A stretch of 30,408 nucleotides of DNA from a virus. The stretch lies in the IMG/VR virus record IMGVR_UViG_3300022707_001227, positions 1 through 30,408 of that record; one strand, given 5' to 3'. Position 1 is the stretch's first letter; each line of letters starts with the position of its first letter. Below the pieces are notes generated by a model. That model had not been told where the DNA came from, made no database searches, and was given only the letters and a program-made list of their open reading frames with translations. Of this stretch, positions 1 through 6,584 are shown piece after piece. The position numbers and the translations under genes were made by a program.

Positions 1-114
1 AAACGATTTTAATGATAGATTCTCTGAGCGCATATATTCTGTATGGAAGCGCCTCGAGAAAGAACTATTCGATGCAGGTCTCATTCCACACATTGAAACC
101 CCGGTAGTGCTTAA
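1..114. repeat. Left arm of a 114-bp inverted repeat (probable chimeric contig end)
   Basis: Bases 1-114 are the exact reverse complement of 774-887. On the minus strand this places a flipped copy of the region just upstream of the portal gene after portal codon 220. The match ends at a short shared CTTAA. A real portal protein would not continue into antisense sequence of its own upstream gene, so this is best read as a fold-back chimera from amplification or assembly. Confidence 0.9.
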
Positions 115-774
115 AGCTATACGAACGCGATTGCGCTGCCTGTCTTGGAACGGCGGCCGGTCTTGGAATGTTTCACCATCTTCGGAGTCCGACGAAACCT
201 GAGCAAGTAACTCGTCAAAATTGGCCTTCGGGAACAGTTCTTCGAGCTGATCTTTACCCATCCACATCAGCATTCCCATGTAACGAGCATCAGAGAAGTC
301 CTTTTCCCTGGAGTGCGGGTCGAAGTATATGCGGTCCCATGGTATCCGGGTCACTCTGACTTCGATATTGCCGTTTGCCTTCTGCCGAACATCAGTCAGA
401 ACGCCGCCGTAACCTTCTATCCAAAAATCCTCGGCTACCTCCATCTTTGTCATCTCGAGGTCGTTGTTATCAGCAACAAAGCGCAAAGCATCCGTAATGA
501 CTTCGCTGGCTTTCTCGTGCTTCTTCGTTCTCGGGAACGCTTTCGGGTCAGTGTGCCGCAGGTTATACAGACCGATCAGGCCCTCCACCTTTGGCTTGAT
601 ACGGTTCACCACGATAGGCGCCATCTTCCGAGACCTGAGCTTTGCCGTCTGTTGCGCAGTCCATTGATTGTGGTCGAAGTAATCACGGTCACGCTCCGAC
701 AGGTCACGTGCTTGTGACGTATCACTCAGAAAGTTGCCGATTTGCTGCTGAAATATCCTGTTGTTATGAAGCAT
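115..774 (-). CDS. Portal protein, P22 gp1-like, N-terminal 220 codons only
   Basis: The portal forms the dodecameric DNA-entry ring of the head. The first 220 residues are readable. Residues about 19-45 carry the signature SxxxRDLSERDRDYFDHNQWT, followed by KMAPIVVNRIKPKVEGL and IEGYGGVLTDVRQKANGNIEV. This pattern is typical of the P22-type portal family, whose members run to about 700 residues. The ATG overlaps the end of the preceding gene, and terminase lies just upstream, as usual. At base 114 the frame runs into the inverted copy of upstream DNA and stays open to base 1, but that added peptide is not portal sequence. The gene is therefore cut short by a chimeric junction, not by an evolved truncation. 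The function call is firm; the true 3' end is outside the window. Confidence 0.85.
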
Positions 775-1009
775 TAAGCACTACCGGGGTTTCAATGTGT
801 GGAATGAGACCTGCATCGAATAGTTCTTTCTCGAGGCGCTTCCATACAGAATATATGCGCTCAGAGAATCTATCATTAAAATCGTTTATCTCAGTAGATG
901 CGCCAGGAGTCCCGAAAACGTAGGAATTTATAATGATTTCCTTCATCTCATCGCCATGATCGATTTCTATCATCTTTTGAGCAGGTCCATAAATCAGTTG
1001 TCTGTTCAT
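764..1009 (-). CDS. Hypothetical protein between TerL and portal (81 aa)
   Basis: I do not recognise this small protein. It is soluble, acidic in the middle and helical at the C-terminus, with no Cys or metal motif. The ATG at 1009 overlaps the terminase stop as ATGA. A TTG 12 bases upstream is also in frame but is a poorer choice. Its stop lies 8 bases inside the portal gene, so the three genes are translationally packed. Between large terminase and portal, related phages often carry one small protein of unknown role. The inverted-repeat arm 774-887 covers its last 38 codons. Confidence 0.7.
   Translation of the reverse strand: MNRQLIYGPAQKMIEIDHGDEMKEIIINSYVFGTPGASTEINDFNDRFSERIYSVWKRLEKELFDAGLIPHIETPVVLNAS
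774..887. repeat. Right (native) arm of the 114-bp inverted repeat
   Basis: This copy lies in its natural context, inside the 3' part of the 81-aa gene between terminase and portal, and ends at the first base of the portal start codon. It is the presumed source of the flipped copy at 1-114. Confidence 0.9.
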
Positions 1010-2517
1010 GTTGTCATCCAATCTTGCTCGTTGTCATCATCATCAATTCCATAGTCGTTATGCTGCATTGGTGCGTCTTCTTCGATCAGCTCTCTCGGTC
1101 CGTATGTCTTATCGAGCAAACGACCGAACAGACCGCAGACGTCCACGGCATCGTCATACTTGCCGGTCGGGAACTTCAGGAGCTGCGTTAACAGCCGTTC
1201 GCCCCACGGCGTATTCGGTATGTGTACCTTTCCTGCAGATGCTAAAGCCTGGAATGCTCGAGCATTTGCAGTTTTGTTTTTGTTGGACGTTATCCATTCC
1301 ATCCGGAAATATCCGCCCGATTTCTTTTGTTCCTTTTTCAAATATGGCTCTGCCGCCTTCCTGATTATTCCACCTTCAGCGCACCATGCAAACGGCTCGT
1401 GCTTGTTGACCAGGAAGACCTGTTCCTCGATCCATTTATCCATGGTGGTCATGTCGTACCACCAGTCGATCAGCCAAAGGTCTTCGTCTTTGTCAAAGCC
1501 GCAGATACCATGCTCCGTATAATCCGGATCTTCGCCTGGCTTCGGTTCGGTCACTGCATAGTCAGAAGCACCGAACTTGTACGTTTCAGGCTCTTTTCCC
1601 AGTTCGAACCGGTGAAACCATTCCCGTTTGAAGAACGTACCGTCGTCAGGTGATGGTTCCTGCATCATTTGCCCGGCAAAGGTAAGCGCATCAGCTTTAC
1701 GTTCTGCCTCGAGGTCTTTCATGTTGTGCTTAAACATCCAAAGCGGCTCGTTGTCGCATATCGCTGGCAGCTTCAAATGATGGAATTTCTCTCCCATCTT
1801 GCCTTCGAGCACGAATCCGCTCATGTCTTCTTCATGCAAGCGCTGCATGATTATGATTATTGGTGTGTTCCTGTTGTTCCGTCGGCTTTTAATCGTTGTG
1901 TTAAGCCGTTTGTTTACCCTGTCTCTCTCGTTGTCACGTTCAGCATCGTCAACTTTCAGCGGGTCATCGATGATTATTGCGCCGCGAAACTCACTGGATT
2001 CTGTTGAACCGGCGCCGAATCCTGTTATAGCGCCACCAGCCGCAGTCGCGTAAAGTCCGCCGCCTTCCGTTGTATACCATTTCTTCTTGCTCTTGCTGTC
2101 GTCCTTCAGTCTGACCGGCCATAGTTCCTGATATTCGTCAGAGAGTATCATTTCCTTTGTTCTGGACGAATTATCCAGCGCCAGTTCATCCGAATATGAC
2201 AGATGGATAAACAAGCATCGAGGGTCTACAGCTATTTGCTGCGCTATCCAGTTAATCACCGCCATCTCAGTCTTACCGTAACGTGGCGGAATGTTGATCA
2301 GCAGGTTTTTGATTTCGCCGTCAACGACCTTCTGCAGGGCTTCAGAGATTTCGTGATGGTGCCAGTTCTCAATGAAATTATCACCACGAGCGTCGAAGAA
2401 ATAATCAGTGAACGCTACGAGATTGTTTTGAAGCTCCCTTTTTGTTTTTAGACGTTGCGCCCTCTGTATCGCTTCCGACGGCGACCAGTCCGGCGATGAG
2501 GTTATCGAGTTGTTCAT
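1006..2517 (-). CDS. terL: Terminase large subunit (packaging ATPase and nuclease)
   Basis: This is the motor that pumps DNA into the procapsid through the portal and cuts the concatemer. The protein has 503 residues, a normal length. The N-terminal ATPase shows a Walker A-like PPRYGKTE at residues 77-84 and a Walker B-like strand IIIDDP at 181-186. The C-terminal RNase H-like nuclease shows GASDYAV around D319 and KYDDAVD around D455-D456, the expected metal-binding acidic residues. It fits the Terminase_6 group with a Terminase_6C nuclease. The start at 2517 gives a 113-bp overlap with the small-subunit gene. I kept it because no other ATG, GTG or TTG occurs before the conserved core begins near residue 25. 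It lies directly upstream of the portal module. Confidence 0.95.
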   Translation of the reverse strand: MNNSITSSPDWSPSEAIQRAQRLKTKRELQNNLVAFTDYFFDARGDNFIENWHHHEISEALQKVVDGEIKNLLINIPPRYGKTEMAVINWIAQQIAVDPRCLFIHLSYSDELALDNSSRTKEMILSDEYQELWPVRLKDDSKSKKKWYTTEGGGLYATAAGGAITGFGAGSTESSEFRGAIIIDDPLKVDDAERDNERDRVNKRLNTTIKSRRNNRNTPIIIIMQRLHEEDMSGFVLEGKMGEKFHHLKLPAICDNEPLWMFKHNMKDLEAERKADALTFAGQMMQEPSPDDGTFFKREWFHRFELGKEPETYKFGASDYAVTEPKPGEDPDYTEHGICGFDKDEDLWLIDWWYDMTTMDKWIEEQVFLVNKHEPFAWCAEGGIIRKAAEPYLKKEQKKSGGYFRMEWITSNKNKTANARAFQALASAGKVHIPNTPWGERLLTQLLKFPTGKYDDAVDVCGLFGRLLDKTYGPRELIEEDAPMQHNDYGIDDDDNEQDWMTT

Positions 2518-2824
2518 CGTTTAGCCCTTCAATAAACCTGTCAAATGCTGCCTCTTGGTTTGTGTTCACGTTGATATCTTTCGGCAAGAGAGACGCTGCA
2601 ACACGCAGAAACGCCGCTGGGTCTTCATCCCTGACCTTTTTCAACGCATCAATTCCGCCTTCTTCCCATGAACTGAGAAAGTCTTTCAGAAAGACCTCGC
2701 TGAATTTATTCCTTGTGCCTTTTGGCCGTCCTGCAAGGTTTCCTGATTCGCCGGGTTTGAACGATGTTTCCTTCATTGCCTCCGGAAGCTGTTTCTTACC
2801 TGTATTATCAGCTTTGACAGCCAT
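2405..2824 (-). CDS. Terminase small subunit-like protein (DUF5681 type)
   Basis: This is the probable DNA-recognition subunit of the packaging machine. The 139-residue protein begins with the FKPGESGNLAGRPKGTRNK motif (residues about 22-40) that marks the DUF5681 family, often found directly before large terminases. A helical segment with AAFLRVAASLLPKDI follows, then a basic tail rich in Lys and Ser. The gene overlaps the large subunit by 113 bp, an unusually long overlap that would couple their translation. The small-subunit role is inferred from position and family context; the motif alone shows only a DNA-binding-like N-terminus. Confidence 0.75.
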   Translation of the reverse strand: MAVKADNTGKKQLPEAMKETSFKPGESGNLAGRPKGTRNKFSEVFLKDFLSSWEEGGIDALKKVRDEDPAAFLRVAASLLPKDINVNTNQEAAFDRFIEGLNDEQLDNLIAGLVAVGSDTEGATSKNKKGASKQSRSVH

Positions 2825-2825
2825 C

Positions 2826-2960
2826 TCAAGGCACGACCAATTTGTTGAACACTTCAGCCACTATTTCCTCGTTACGTCTAGTGATTTTAGCGTTCCATTT
2901 TATGCCTTCTTCGCTTTTAAGCCATTCTGGAGTAATCAATATCAATGTTCCCTTTGCCAT
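2826..2960 (-). CDS. Small hypothetical protein (44 aa) upstream of TerS
   Basis: The ATG at 2960 lies 8-9 bases after an AAAGG-type ribosome site inside the preceding gene, with an overlap of 19 bp. The stop at 2826 is one base before the TerS start, so the frame tiles exactly between its neighbours. The product is short and mixed-charge, with ITPEWLKSEEGIKWN in the middle and EEIVAEVFNKLV near the end, predicted helical. I know no family for it. Support comes from tiling and the absence of any other reading of this stretch. Confidence 0.55.
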   Translation of the reverse strand: MAKGTLILITPEWLKSEEGIKWNAKITRRNEEIVAEVFNKLVVP

Positions 2961-3145
2961 GATGCTGCCTTTATTTTTTTGAAGAGTTTGAAAGCCATCC
3001 GATACTTTATTATTTTTCCTCTGATTGTCTTTTCTGTCCTGTCCAATATGACACGTAGCTTTTCTTCATCCGTAAGGCTTAGAAAGTGCAATGCTTTACT
3101 GCGCCTATGGTTAATTTCATCTTGGATTTTTGCTTGTGATATCAT
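2942..3145 (-). CDS. Small basic helical protein (67 aa)
   Basis: No family is recognised. The protein is almost wholly helical and basic, with RRSKALHFLSLTDEEKLRVILDRTEKTIRGK suggesting an amphipathic helix pair. The ATG overlaps the stop of the upstream 36-aa gene as ATGA. It sits in the run of small genes between the late promoter and TerS, so it should be expressed late. It could be a packaging or DNA-binding accessory factor, but nothing in the sequence proves that. Confidence 0.6.
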   Translation of the reverse strand: MISQAKIQDEINHRRSKALHFLSLTDEEKLRVILDRTEKTIRGKIIKYRMAFKLFKKIKAASWQREH

Positions 3146-3252
3146 TTCTTCCTGCCGCTGCTCTTCAGAGTTTTTACTGGTCTCTTAGGCGTAGATTTCG
3201 GCATAGTCTTTGGATTATTCTTCTGGCGCTCTTTTGATGTGTGACTAGGCAT
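3142..3252 (-). CDS. Very basic 36-aa peptide
   Basis: The ATG at 3252 follows an AGAAGGAAA ribosome site by a good distance. The stop shares ATGA with the next gene. The peptide has about one third Lys or Arg plus many Ser, Thr and Pro (for example KSTPKRPVKTLKSSGRKK), so it is likely unstructured and able to bind nucleic acid. Small Lys-rich proteins of this kind are common in phage late operons, but I cannot assign a role. Confidence 0.55.
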   Translation of the reverse strand: MPSHTSKERQKNNPKTMPKSTPKRPVKTLKSSGRKK

Positions 3253-3297
3253 TTGTAATTTCCTTCTAATGTTTGGGTTTAAATTATCTCTCAGCCA

Positions 3298-3519
3298 TTA
3301 CGCTATTGCCAATCCTTTCCTTTTGTTGTGAACATCTATTTCTCTGTGCTTTTTCACGTATTTCACATACCAGAGATAGTTCGCTATGCTGCGGGGACTC
3401 AAGTGTTCCATCCTTGGTATTGCTTCGAAATCGAAAACACGCACAATCGAGTTCAGCAAACAAAGTTCGTCATAGTCTTCGTTTATTTCGTTGTCGTTAA
3501 CCGGGCTCTTTTTCTCCAT
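3298..3519 (-). CDS. Hypothetical protein (73 aa)
   Basis: No family is recognised. The N-terminal third is acidic (NDNEINEDYDELC) and the C-terminal part is basic and aromatic (SIANYLWYVKYVKKHREIDV). The ATG lies inside the preceding zinc-ribbon gene with a 37-bp overlap and a weak GAAGAA ribosome site, so translation may depend on the upstream gene. It belongs to the small-gene cluster at the head of the late operon. Confidence 0.6.
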   Translation of the reverse strand: MEKKSPVNDNEINEDYDELCLLNSIVRVFDFEAIPRMEHLSPRSIANYLWYVKYVKKHREIDVHNKRKGLAIA

Positions 3520-3680
3520 TTTATTTCTTCACTTTTGTGTGCGCTGGTTAAGTGCCACTTTCCGCAGTCAGGGCAATCATAGACTCGATACCATCGTTTA
3601 GCTCTTTTCGCAGCTTTTTTTGCATCACGTTTTTTGTTATAGGTTTTTTTATTGCATCCAGTCCTTTTACGTTTCGCCAT
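3483..3680 (-). CDS. Small basic zinc-knuckle-like protein (65 aa)
   Basis: The N-terminal half is a highly basic, Lys- and Arg-rich stretch. Residues about 32-46 read YRVYDCPDCGKWHLTS, a CxxC...H pattern seen in many small phage proteins annotated as zinc-ribbon or zinc-knuckle proteins. With C9 upstream it may complete a metal site. The gene starts just after the first late gene and ends inside the next one. A nucleic-acid-binding role is likely from composition, but the target is unknown. Confidence 0.65.
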   Translation of the reverse strand: MAKRKRTGCNKKTYNKKRDAKKAAKRAKRWYRVYDCPDCGKWHLTSAHKSEEIKWRKRARLTTTK

Positions 3681-3682
3681 CG

Positions 3683-4024
3683 CTAACAGCTACAGAGTCC
3701 GTAATCTTCAATCGGACGTCTCGGATCAATGGTCAGTAGGTCAAGAATGGCGATATAAGTTTCAGTACCGGTTTCGGCTTTGATTTCTACCAGGCTGCCT
3801 CCGGACTCTGGGAACGCGATTTGTGCATTGGCAACGTTTGCGGCAAGAGCCTGGCCGGTTATGGTGACCTGTCCGGACTTCACGGTCCAGGTAACGGTTA
3901 CCAAGTCAGTGTTTTCTTCAGCCCATTGCGAAAAATCAAACTGATAAGTTTTGATGGACCCGAGTTGAGCCTGGTCACGAAAATCCTGCGGATTGTTTTC
4001 TGATGTTATAAAATAATCAGGCAT
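3683..4024 (-). CDS. First gene of the late operon; beta-rich structural-type protein (113 aa)
   Basis: The protein is beta-rich, with alternating strands such as LVTVTWTVKSGQVTITGQALA and GGSLVEIKAETGTETYIAIL, and a DPRRP turn near the C-terminus. This resembles Ig-like or small fibre-associated phage proteins, but I cannot name the family. A strong AAGGAG site precedes the ATG. It is the first open frame after the late promoter and terminator, so it would be the first late product once the terminator is passed. A virion or tail-accessory role is inferred from fold and operon only. Confidence 0.6.
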   Translation of the reverse strand: MPDYFITSENNPQDFRDQAQLGSIKTYQFDFSQWAEENTDLVTVTWTVKSGQVTITGQALAANVANAQIAFPESGGSLVEIKAETGTETYIAILDLLTIDPRRPIEDYGLCSC

Positions 4025-4160
4025 TCAATCTCCTTTTCCGCATGGGTCACCTTGAAACGCGGTGGAGATAAGCCAGCTCGAAAGCCGTGCCCATCTCAAC
4101 ACCGGTAATACCGCCACGTGGAGTTGACGGGAAATCGTTGAATTATAAGGGTTTTGGGAA
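4025..4160 (-). promoter_or_regulatory. Leader between the early late-operon terminator and the first late gene
   Basis: About 136 bases separate the intrinsic terminator from the first late gene. I see no convincing gene here; a 64-codon frame crosses the terminator hairpin and the promoter start region and lacks a ribosome site. The segment contains GC-rich stretches (CACGTGGCGGTATTACCGG on the minus strand) that could fold, but no second T-tract. The ribosome site for the next gene is at its downstream end. Confidence 0.4.
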
Positions 4161-4186
4161 TAAAAAAACCGCCTCTGCTGGGCGGT
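4161..4186 (-). terminator. Intrinsic terminator just downstream of the late promoter (tR'-like)
   Basis: Read on the minus strand this is ACCGCC, a 7-base loop, GGCGGT, then a run of seven T. It has a perfect 6-bp GC-rich stem and a textbook U-tract. It lies only about 20 bases after the expected transcription start of the promoter at 4209-4239. It would give an RNA of about 40 nt unless antiterminated. Confidence 0.85.
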
Positions 4187-4208
4187 AGATACAATTAGTA
4201 GTGTGGTA

Positions 4209-4239
4209 ATTTTAGGCATGTGTGGTGCTGTTTTGTCAA
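4209..4239 (-). promoter_or_regulatory. Candidate late promoter (pR'-like)
   Basis: The minus strand shows a perfect -35 TTGACA (4239-4234) and -10 TAAAAT (4214-4209). The spacer is 19 bp, or 18 bp if CTAAAA preceded by TGC is used as an extended -10. The spacer is longer than optimal. The site lies between the candidate Q gene and the late operon and points into the late genes. Confidence 0.65.
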
Positions 4240-4242
4240 GAA

Positions 4243-4713
4243 TTATTTTTCATCGTCTATGAATATATAGGTCTTTGTTGTGTTAAACGGTTCTTTTATA
4301 AAGGTTTTTGGCTGTGAACTTTTTTTCACTGACACGGCAGGATTTAGCACATAATACCATTCGTTCAGTGCTTCTTTCAATATTTTGGAGATTGAGCGCC
4401 TGGTTTTCCGGTAATGCCGTCCACATGCTCGTATGGATTTGTTATCGAAGCAGACTGCTTCTGCGATGTTGTGCTGTTCAGTTGTGACACGTTTTTCCCA
4501 TTTGCGTAGGGCTTTTAGGATTTCGACTGCGGCTTCTGAATATCCTACATCGCCAGTCGACGAGATATGATGCTCGTAGCTTGCACCGCTTGGATATCCC
4601 AGTCCTCCGCGCTGTATGTTCATTGCCGCACCGACTTGACAATGCGCTGACCAGAGCCGTACACCGAGTGATTTTTCCAGCCTGGTCGCATCCGTAACCC
4701 TGGTTCGCGGCAC
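4243..4713 (-). CDS. Candidate late-gene antiterminator or activator (Q-like position), about 156 aa
   Basis: The C-terminal half is helical and basic. It contains EAVEILKALRKWEKRVTTEQHNIAE and then SIRACGRHYRKTRRSISKILKEALNEWYYVL, which looks like a helix-turn-helix of the sigma-region-4 type found in phage Q-like regulators. It is the last gene of the leftward early operon and directly precedes the late promoter and terminator pair, the exact place of lambda and P22 Q. I infer that it lets polymerase read through the terminator at 4161-4186. The start is uncertain: the GTG at 4713 has only a weak ribosome site. The frame stays open upstream without a good start, and the first internal ATG is at residue 31. 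Similarity to a known Q family is not proven. Confidence 0.5.
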   Translation of the reverse strand: MPRTRVTDATRLEKSLGVRLWSAHCQVGAAMNIQRGGLGYPSGASYEHHISSTGDVGYSEAAVEILKALRKWEKRVTTEQHNIAEAVCFDNKSIRACGRHYRKTRRSISKILKEALNEWYYVLNPAVSVKKSSQPKTFIKEPFNTTKTYIFIDDEK

Positions 4714-4748
4714 CTGTTTGAATTTATCCGTGTAAATCCACTGAAGCG

Positions 4749-4931
4749 TTAATTTTTCACCGTCTCTGATGGTTTTTCTCCCGATTGTGTTAAATTCCCC
4801 CCGATCGTATCCAATTGGTCCCGTAACAGCTTATTCTCCGCCCTGAGCGCCCGTGCTTCGCCTTCAGCGTCTCTGAGTCGCTTGGTTATAACCTTCATTC
4901 TGGATTTGAAATGGTCGTGTGTGGTGCTCAT
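4749..4931 (-). CDS. Short coiled-coil protein (60 aa)
   Basis: Residues about 10-42 form an uninterrupted charged heptad pattern (KVITKRLRDAEGEARALRAENKLLRDQL), so a coiled-coil dimer is likely. The tail is Ser- and Thr-rich and probably disordered. The ATG overlaps the preceding gene as ATGA. Its function is unknown. Small coiled-coil proteins in early phage operons often act by binding a host protein, but no target can be read from the sequence. Confidence 0.65.
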   Translation of the reverse strand: MSTTHDHFKSRMKVITKRLRDAEGEARALRAENKLLRDQLDTIGGNLTQSGEKPSETVKN

Positions 4932-5239
4932 TTCACGGCCTCATGAAAGTGTTTTGCTGCTTTAAGTGAGGTGTATATTGTGTCCATTTCCCGTGTAGTT
5001 AACTGTTCTCTCCCGGCATCAGATAGCATTTGTCCAGACAGACCATTAGTAACTTGTTGTGCGTATTCCAATCCTTCCGGCACCCCAGCCTTGAATGCTT
5101 TAAGGGCTTCGAGGGCTTGTTCTGCCTTTTCCCTCGCTGCGTCGATATAGGCTGCTGTGTCTACATGGGTCATATCCAGATTGATTGTTACCCATTCTAA
5201 AGCCTCAATAGCCTGCGTAATCGCGCCTTTGTCTGTCAT
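4928..5239 (-). CDS. Hypothetical early protein (103 aa)
   Basis: This is a helical, Ala-rich protein with no recognised domain. It contains ITQAIEALEWVTINLDMTH and AREKAEQALEALKAFKAG, a pattern seen in many small phage proteins of unknown function that resemble parts of Ea22-like proteins. It starts 15 bases after the upstream zinc-binding gene and overlaps the coiled-coil gene by 4 bases. It is expressed with the early operon. Confidence 0.65.
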   Translation of the reverse strand: MTDKGAITQAIEALEWVTINLDMTHVDTAAYIDAAREKAEQALEALKAFKAGVPEGLEYAQQVTNGLSGQMLSDAGREQLTTREMDTIYTSLKAAKHFHEAVK

Positions 5240-5254
5240 GATTTTGGTTCCTTT

Positions 5255-5494
5255 TTATTCTCTTACGCCAAGTATTTTCTGCTCTTCTACTGATAATTTA
5301 TCTAATATTTTTTGGCGTTTTTGTTGCAATTCCCTTTCATCTGGCAGTGGGCATGAACATTCACAAGGTACACCAATACACCCTTTATGAACGTCACCCT
5401 CACACATAAAGCACCGACCAAAGGTTTCTTCCTCAAAGCCTTCAAATCTTCTGTTTACTTTTTCTCTTTCCCATTCTTGCGCGTATCCGTCCAT
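5255..5494 (-). CDS. Cys-rich, probably zinc-binding small protein (79 aa)
   Basis: The central part holds CFMCEGDVHKGCIGVPCECSC, six Cys and one His within 21 residues, strongly suggesting a zinc-binding knuckle. A charged helix (RELQQKRQKILDKLSVEEQKIL) follows. The upstream gene ends with GAGGAGGTGGGATGATGG. The second ATG at 5494 has the better spacing from this strong ribosome site, though the one at 5497 is possible. The stop of the upstream gene overlaps the start. The function is unknown. Confidence 0.65.
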   Translation of the reverse strand: MDGYAQEWEREKVNRRFEGFEEETFGRCFMCEGDVHKGCIGVPCECSCPLPDERELQQKRQKILDKLSVEEQKILGVRE

Positions 5495-5850
5495 CATCCC
5501 ACCTCCTCTTCCCAAGGTGCTTTAGTCGCCATGAGTTTCTTTAGACCTGGGTTGTCTTGTGCTGGGGCGTCAAGGATATCTGTCAATTTGCCCTCCTGCG
5601 CTTTTGCTATTTGTGTGGCGTTGTCGGATAGGACTTGTTCTGCTTTGCGCCATTTAACCACCTTCATAGGATGCACCGATCCTAACTCTGTTTGAGTTCT
5701 GCGATAATTTACTTCGCTGGCGTAAAAATGCAAAGCCGCCGCCAGTTCCCGTATGGTTTTGCTATCCGCTGCACGTTCCGCTACTAGGTATCTAACCTTT
5801 TCGGCTGGCGTCATATCATTTAATTTTTTCGGCATCCCTGTATCACTCAT
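5494..5850 (-). CDS. Hypothetical early protein (118 aa)
   Basis: A helical N-terminal half ends in LAAALHFYASEVNYR, a motif common in phage proteins of the Ea22-like or nonfamily 'FYA..NYR' group. KWRKAEQVLSDNATQIAKA follows. The C-terminus APWEEEVG forms the ribosome site of the next gene. It overlaps the DUF551 gene by ATGA. No biochemical role is known for such proteins. Confidence 0.65.
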   Translation of the reverse strand: MSDTGMPKKLNDMTPAEKVRYLVAERAADSKTIRELAAALHFYASEVNYRRTQTELGSVHPMKVVKWRKAEQVLSDNATQIAKAQEGKLTDILDAPAQDNPGLKKLMATKAPWEEEVG

Positions 5851-6332
5851 GGTTTATCCTCCGGTGGTTGTGGTAAAGGCATCCAGTGGGTAGCACCTTG
5901 AAAACCGTTTCTATGGTTAAAGCAACGCCTATACTTTGTATCTTCATAGGAAGAAATAGCCCTATCCCCGTTTAAAGAATTACAAACAATAATATCTTTG
6001 TCATCCTTCGGCGCTGTCTTGATAGGCTGCCACTGTGATGTGTTCAGGTAGCCCTTGGCGTGTAGGTGGTCTATGCAGTCTACGGCTATTCTTGTTAACA
6101 GGTCGTTGTAATCGTCTAGGTGATGATCTGCGGTTAAGTGATCAACAATCTCTAAAGTAATTGTCTCCACATCAACGGGCTTGCTCTGTAGGGCTACTTT
6201 GATGGTTTCTTGGAACTCCTCAACCCACTTTAATATGAAGTGGTCGTTATTTTCTTCTTCCCAGTTGGGCGTCTGAGCCCCCTCACCAGTCCATTTTAAG
6301 AAAGCCTCTATCGCTTCTTGTTTTTTACTCAT
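5847..6332 (-). CDS. DUF551 domain protein (161 aa)
   Basis: The C-terminal 60 residues match the DUF551 signature: WQPIKTAPKDDKDIIVCN at about residues 101-118 and THWMPLPQPPEDKP at the end. This domain is widespread in phage early regions and has no known activity. The N-terminal 95 residues are helical, acidic and not recognised. The stop overlaps the next gene as ATGA, and the gene follows a 48-aa zinc-finger-like gene by 3 bases, with a GGAG ribosome site. Confidence 0.8.
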   Translation of the reverse strand: MSKKQEAIEAFLKWTGEGAQTPNWEEENNDHFILKWVEEFQETIKVALQSKPVDVETITLEIVDHLTADHHLDDYNDLLTRIAVDCIDHLHAKGYLNTSQWQPIKTAPKDDKDIIVCNSLNGDRAISSYEDTKYRRCFNHRNGFQGATHWMPLPQPPEDKP

Positions 6333-6335
6333 ACC

Positions 6336-6482
6336 CTATCTCCTATAAACAAATGGTTGCATCAACAAATTCGGTTTCTGTTCCGGCTCCTCCGGTTCAA
6401 CCGCCCCGCATTCTTCAACGTGTTCAACGTCTTCATCCAGGTCGATGGTCTGGTCGCAGTTTTCGCAATAGAATACGGGCAT
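6336..6482 (-). CDS. Small zinc-finger-like acidic protein (48 aa)
   Basis: The ATG at 6482 follows AGAGGAAATAA, a strong ribosome site. The peptide starts FYCENCDQTIDLDEDVEHVEEC, a CxxC...HxxxC arrangement (C6, C9, H21, C25) that should bind one zinc. An acidic and Pro-rich linker follows. The frame fills the space between its neighbours. The role is unknown, but a small protein-binding zinc finger is plausible. Confidence 0.6.
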   Translation of the reverse strand: MPVFYCENCDQTIDLDEDVEHVEECGAVEPEEPEQKPNLLMQPFVYRR

Positions 6483-6584
6483 TTATTTCCTCTTTCTCAC
6501 TAACAGTTTACGGAGTATTACACCATTTAGGCCACTTATCGCCCTGTGAAAAGCACTGCATAATTGCCTGAGCCTGTATGCCAT
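6483..6584 (-). CDS. Possible 33-aa basic peptide
   Basis: The start is a TGATG overlap with the upstream gene after GAGGGGAAAG, and the TAA abuts the ATG of the 48-aa gene. The peptide is basic, with ten Arg or Lys. Only the exact tiling and the ribosome site support it. An alternative frame here gives no good start, so translation is likely but unproven. Confidence 0.35.
   Translation of the reverse strand: MAYRLRQLCSAFHRAISGLNGVILRKLLVRKRK

Noticed and set aside
1-113. Extension of the portal reading frame to base 1
   Set aside because: The frame stays open only because the inverted copy of upstream DNA happens to lack stops; the peptide is the antisense of the 81-aa gene.
4025-4219. 64-codon minus-strand frame before the first late gene
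   Set aside because: It begins inside the promoter start region and reads through the terminator hairpin, has no ribosome site, and its composition is not protein-like.
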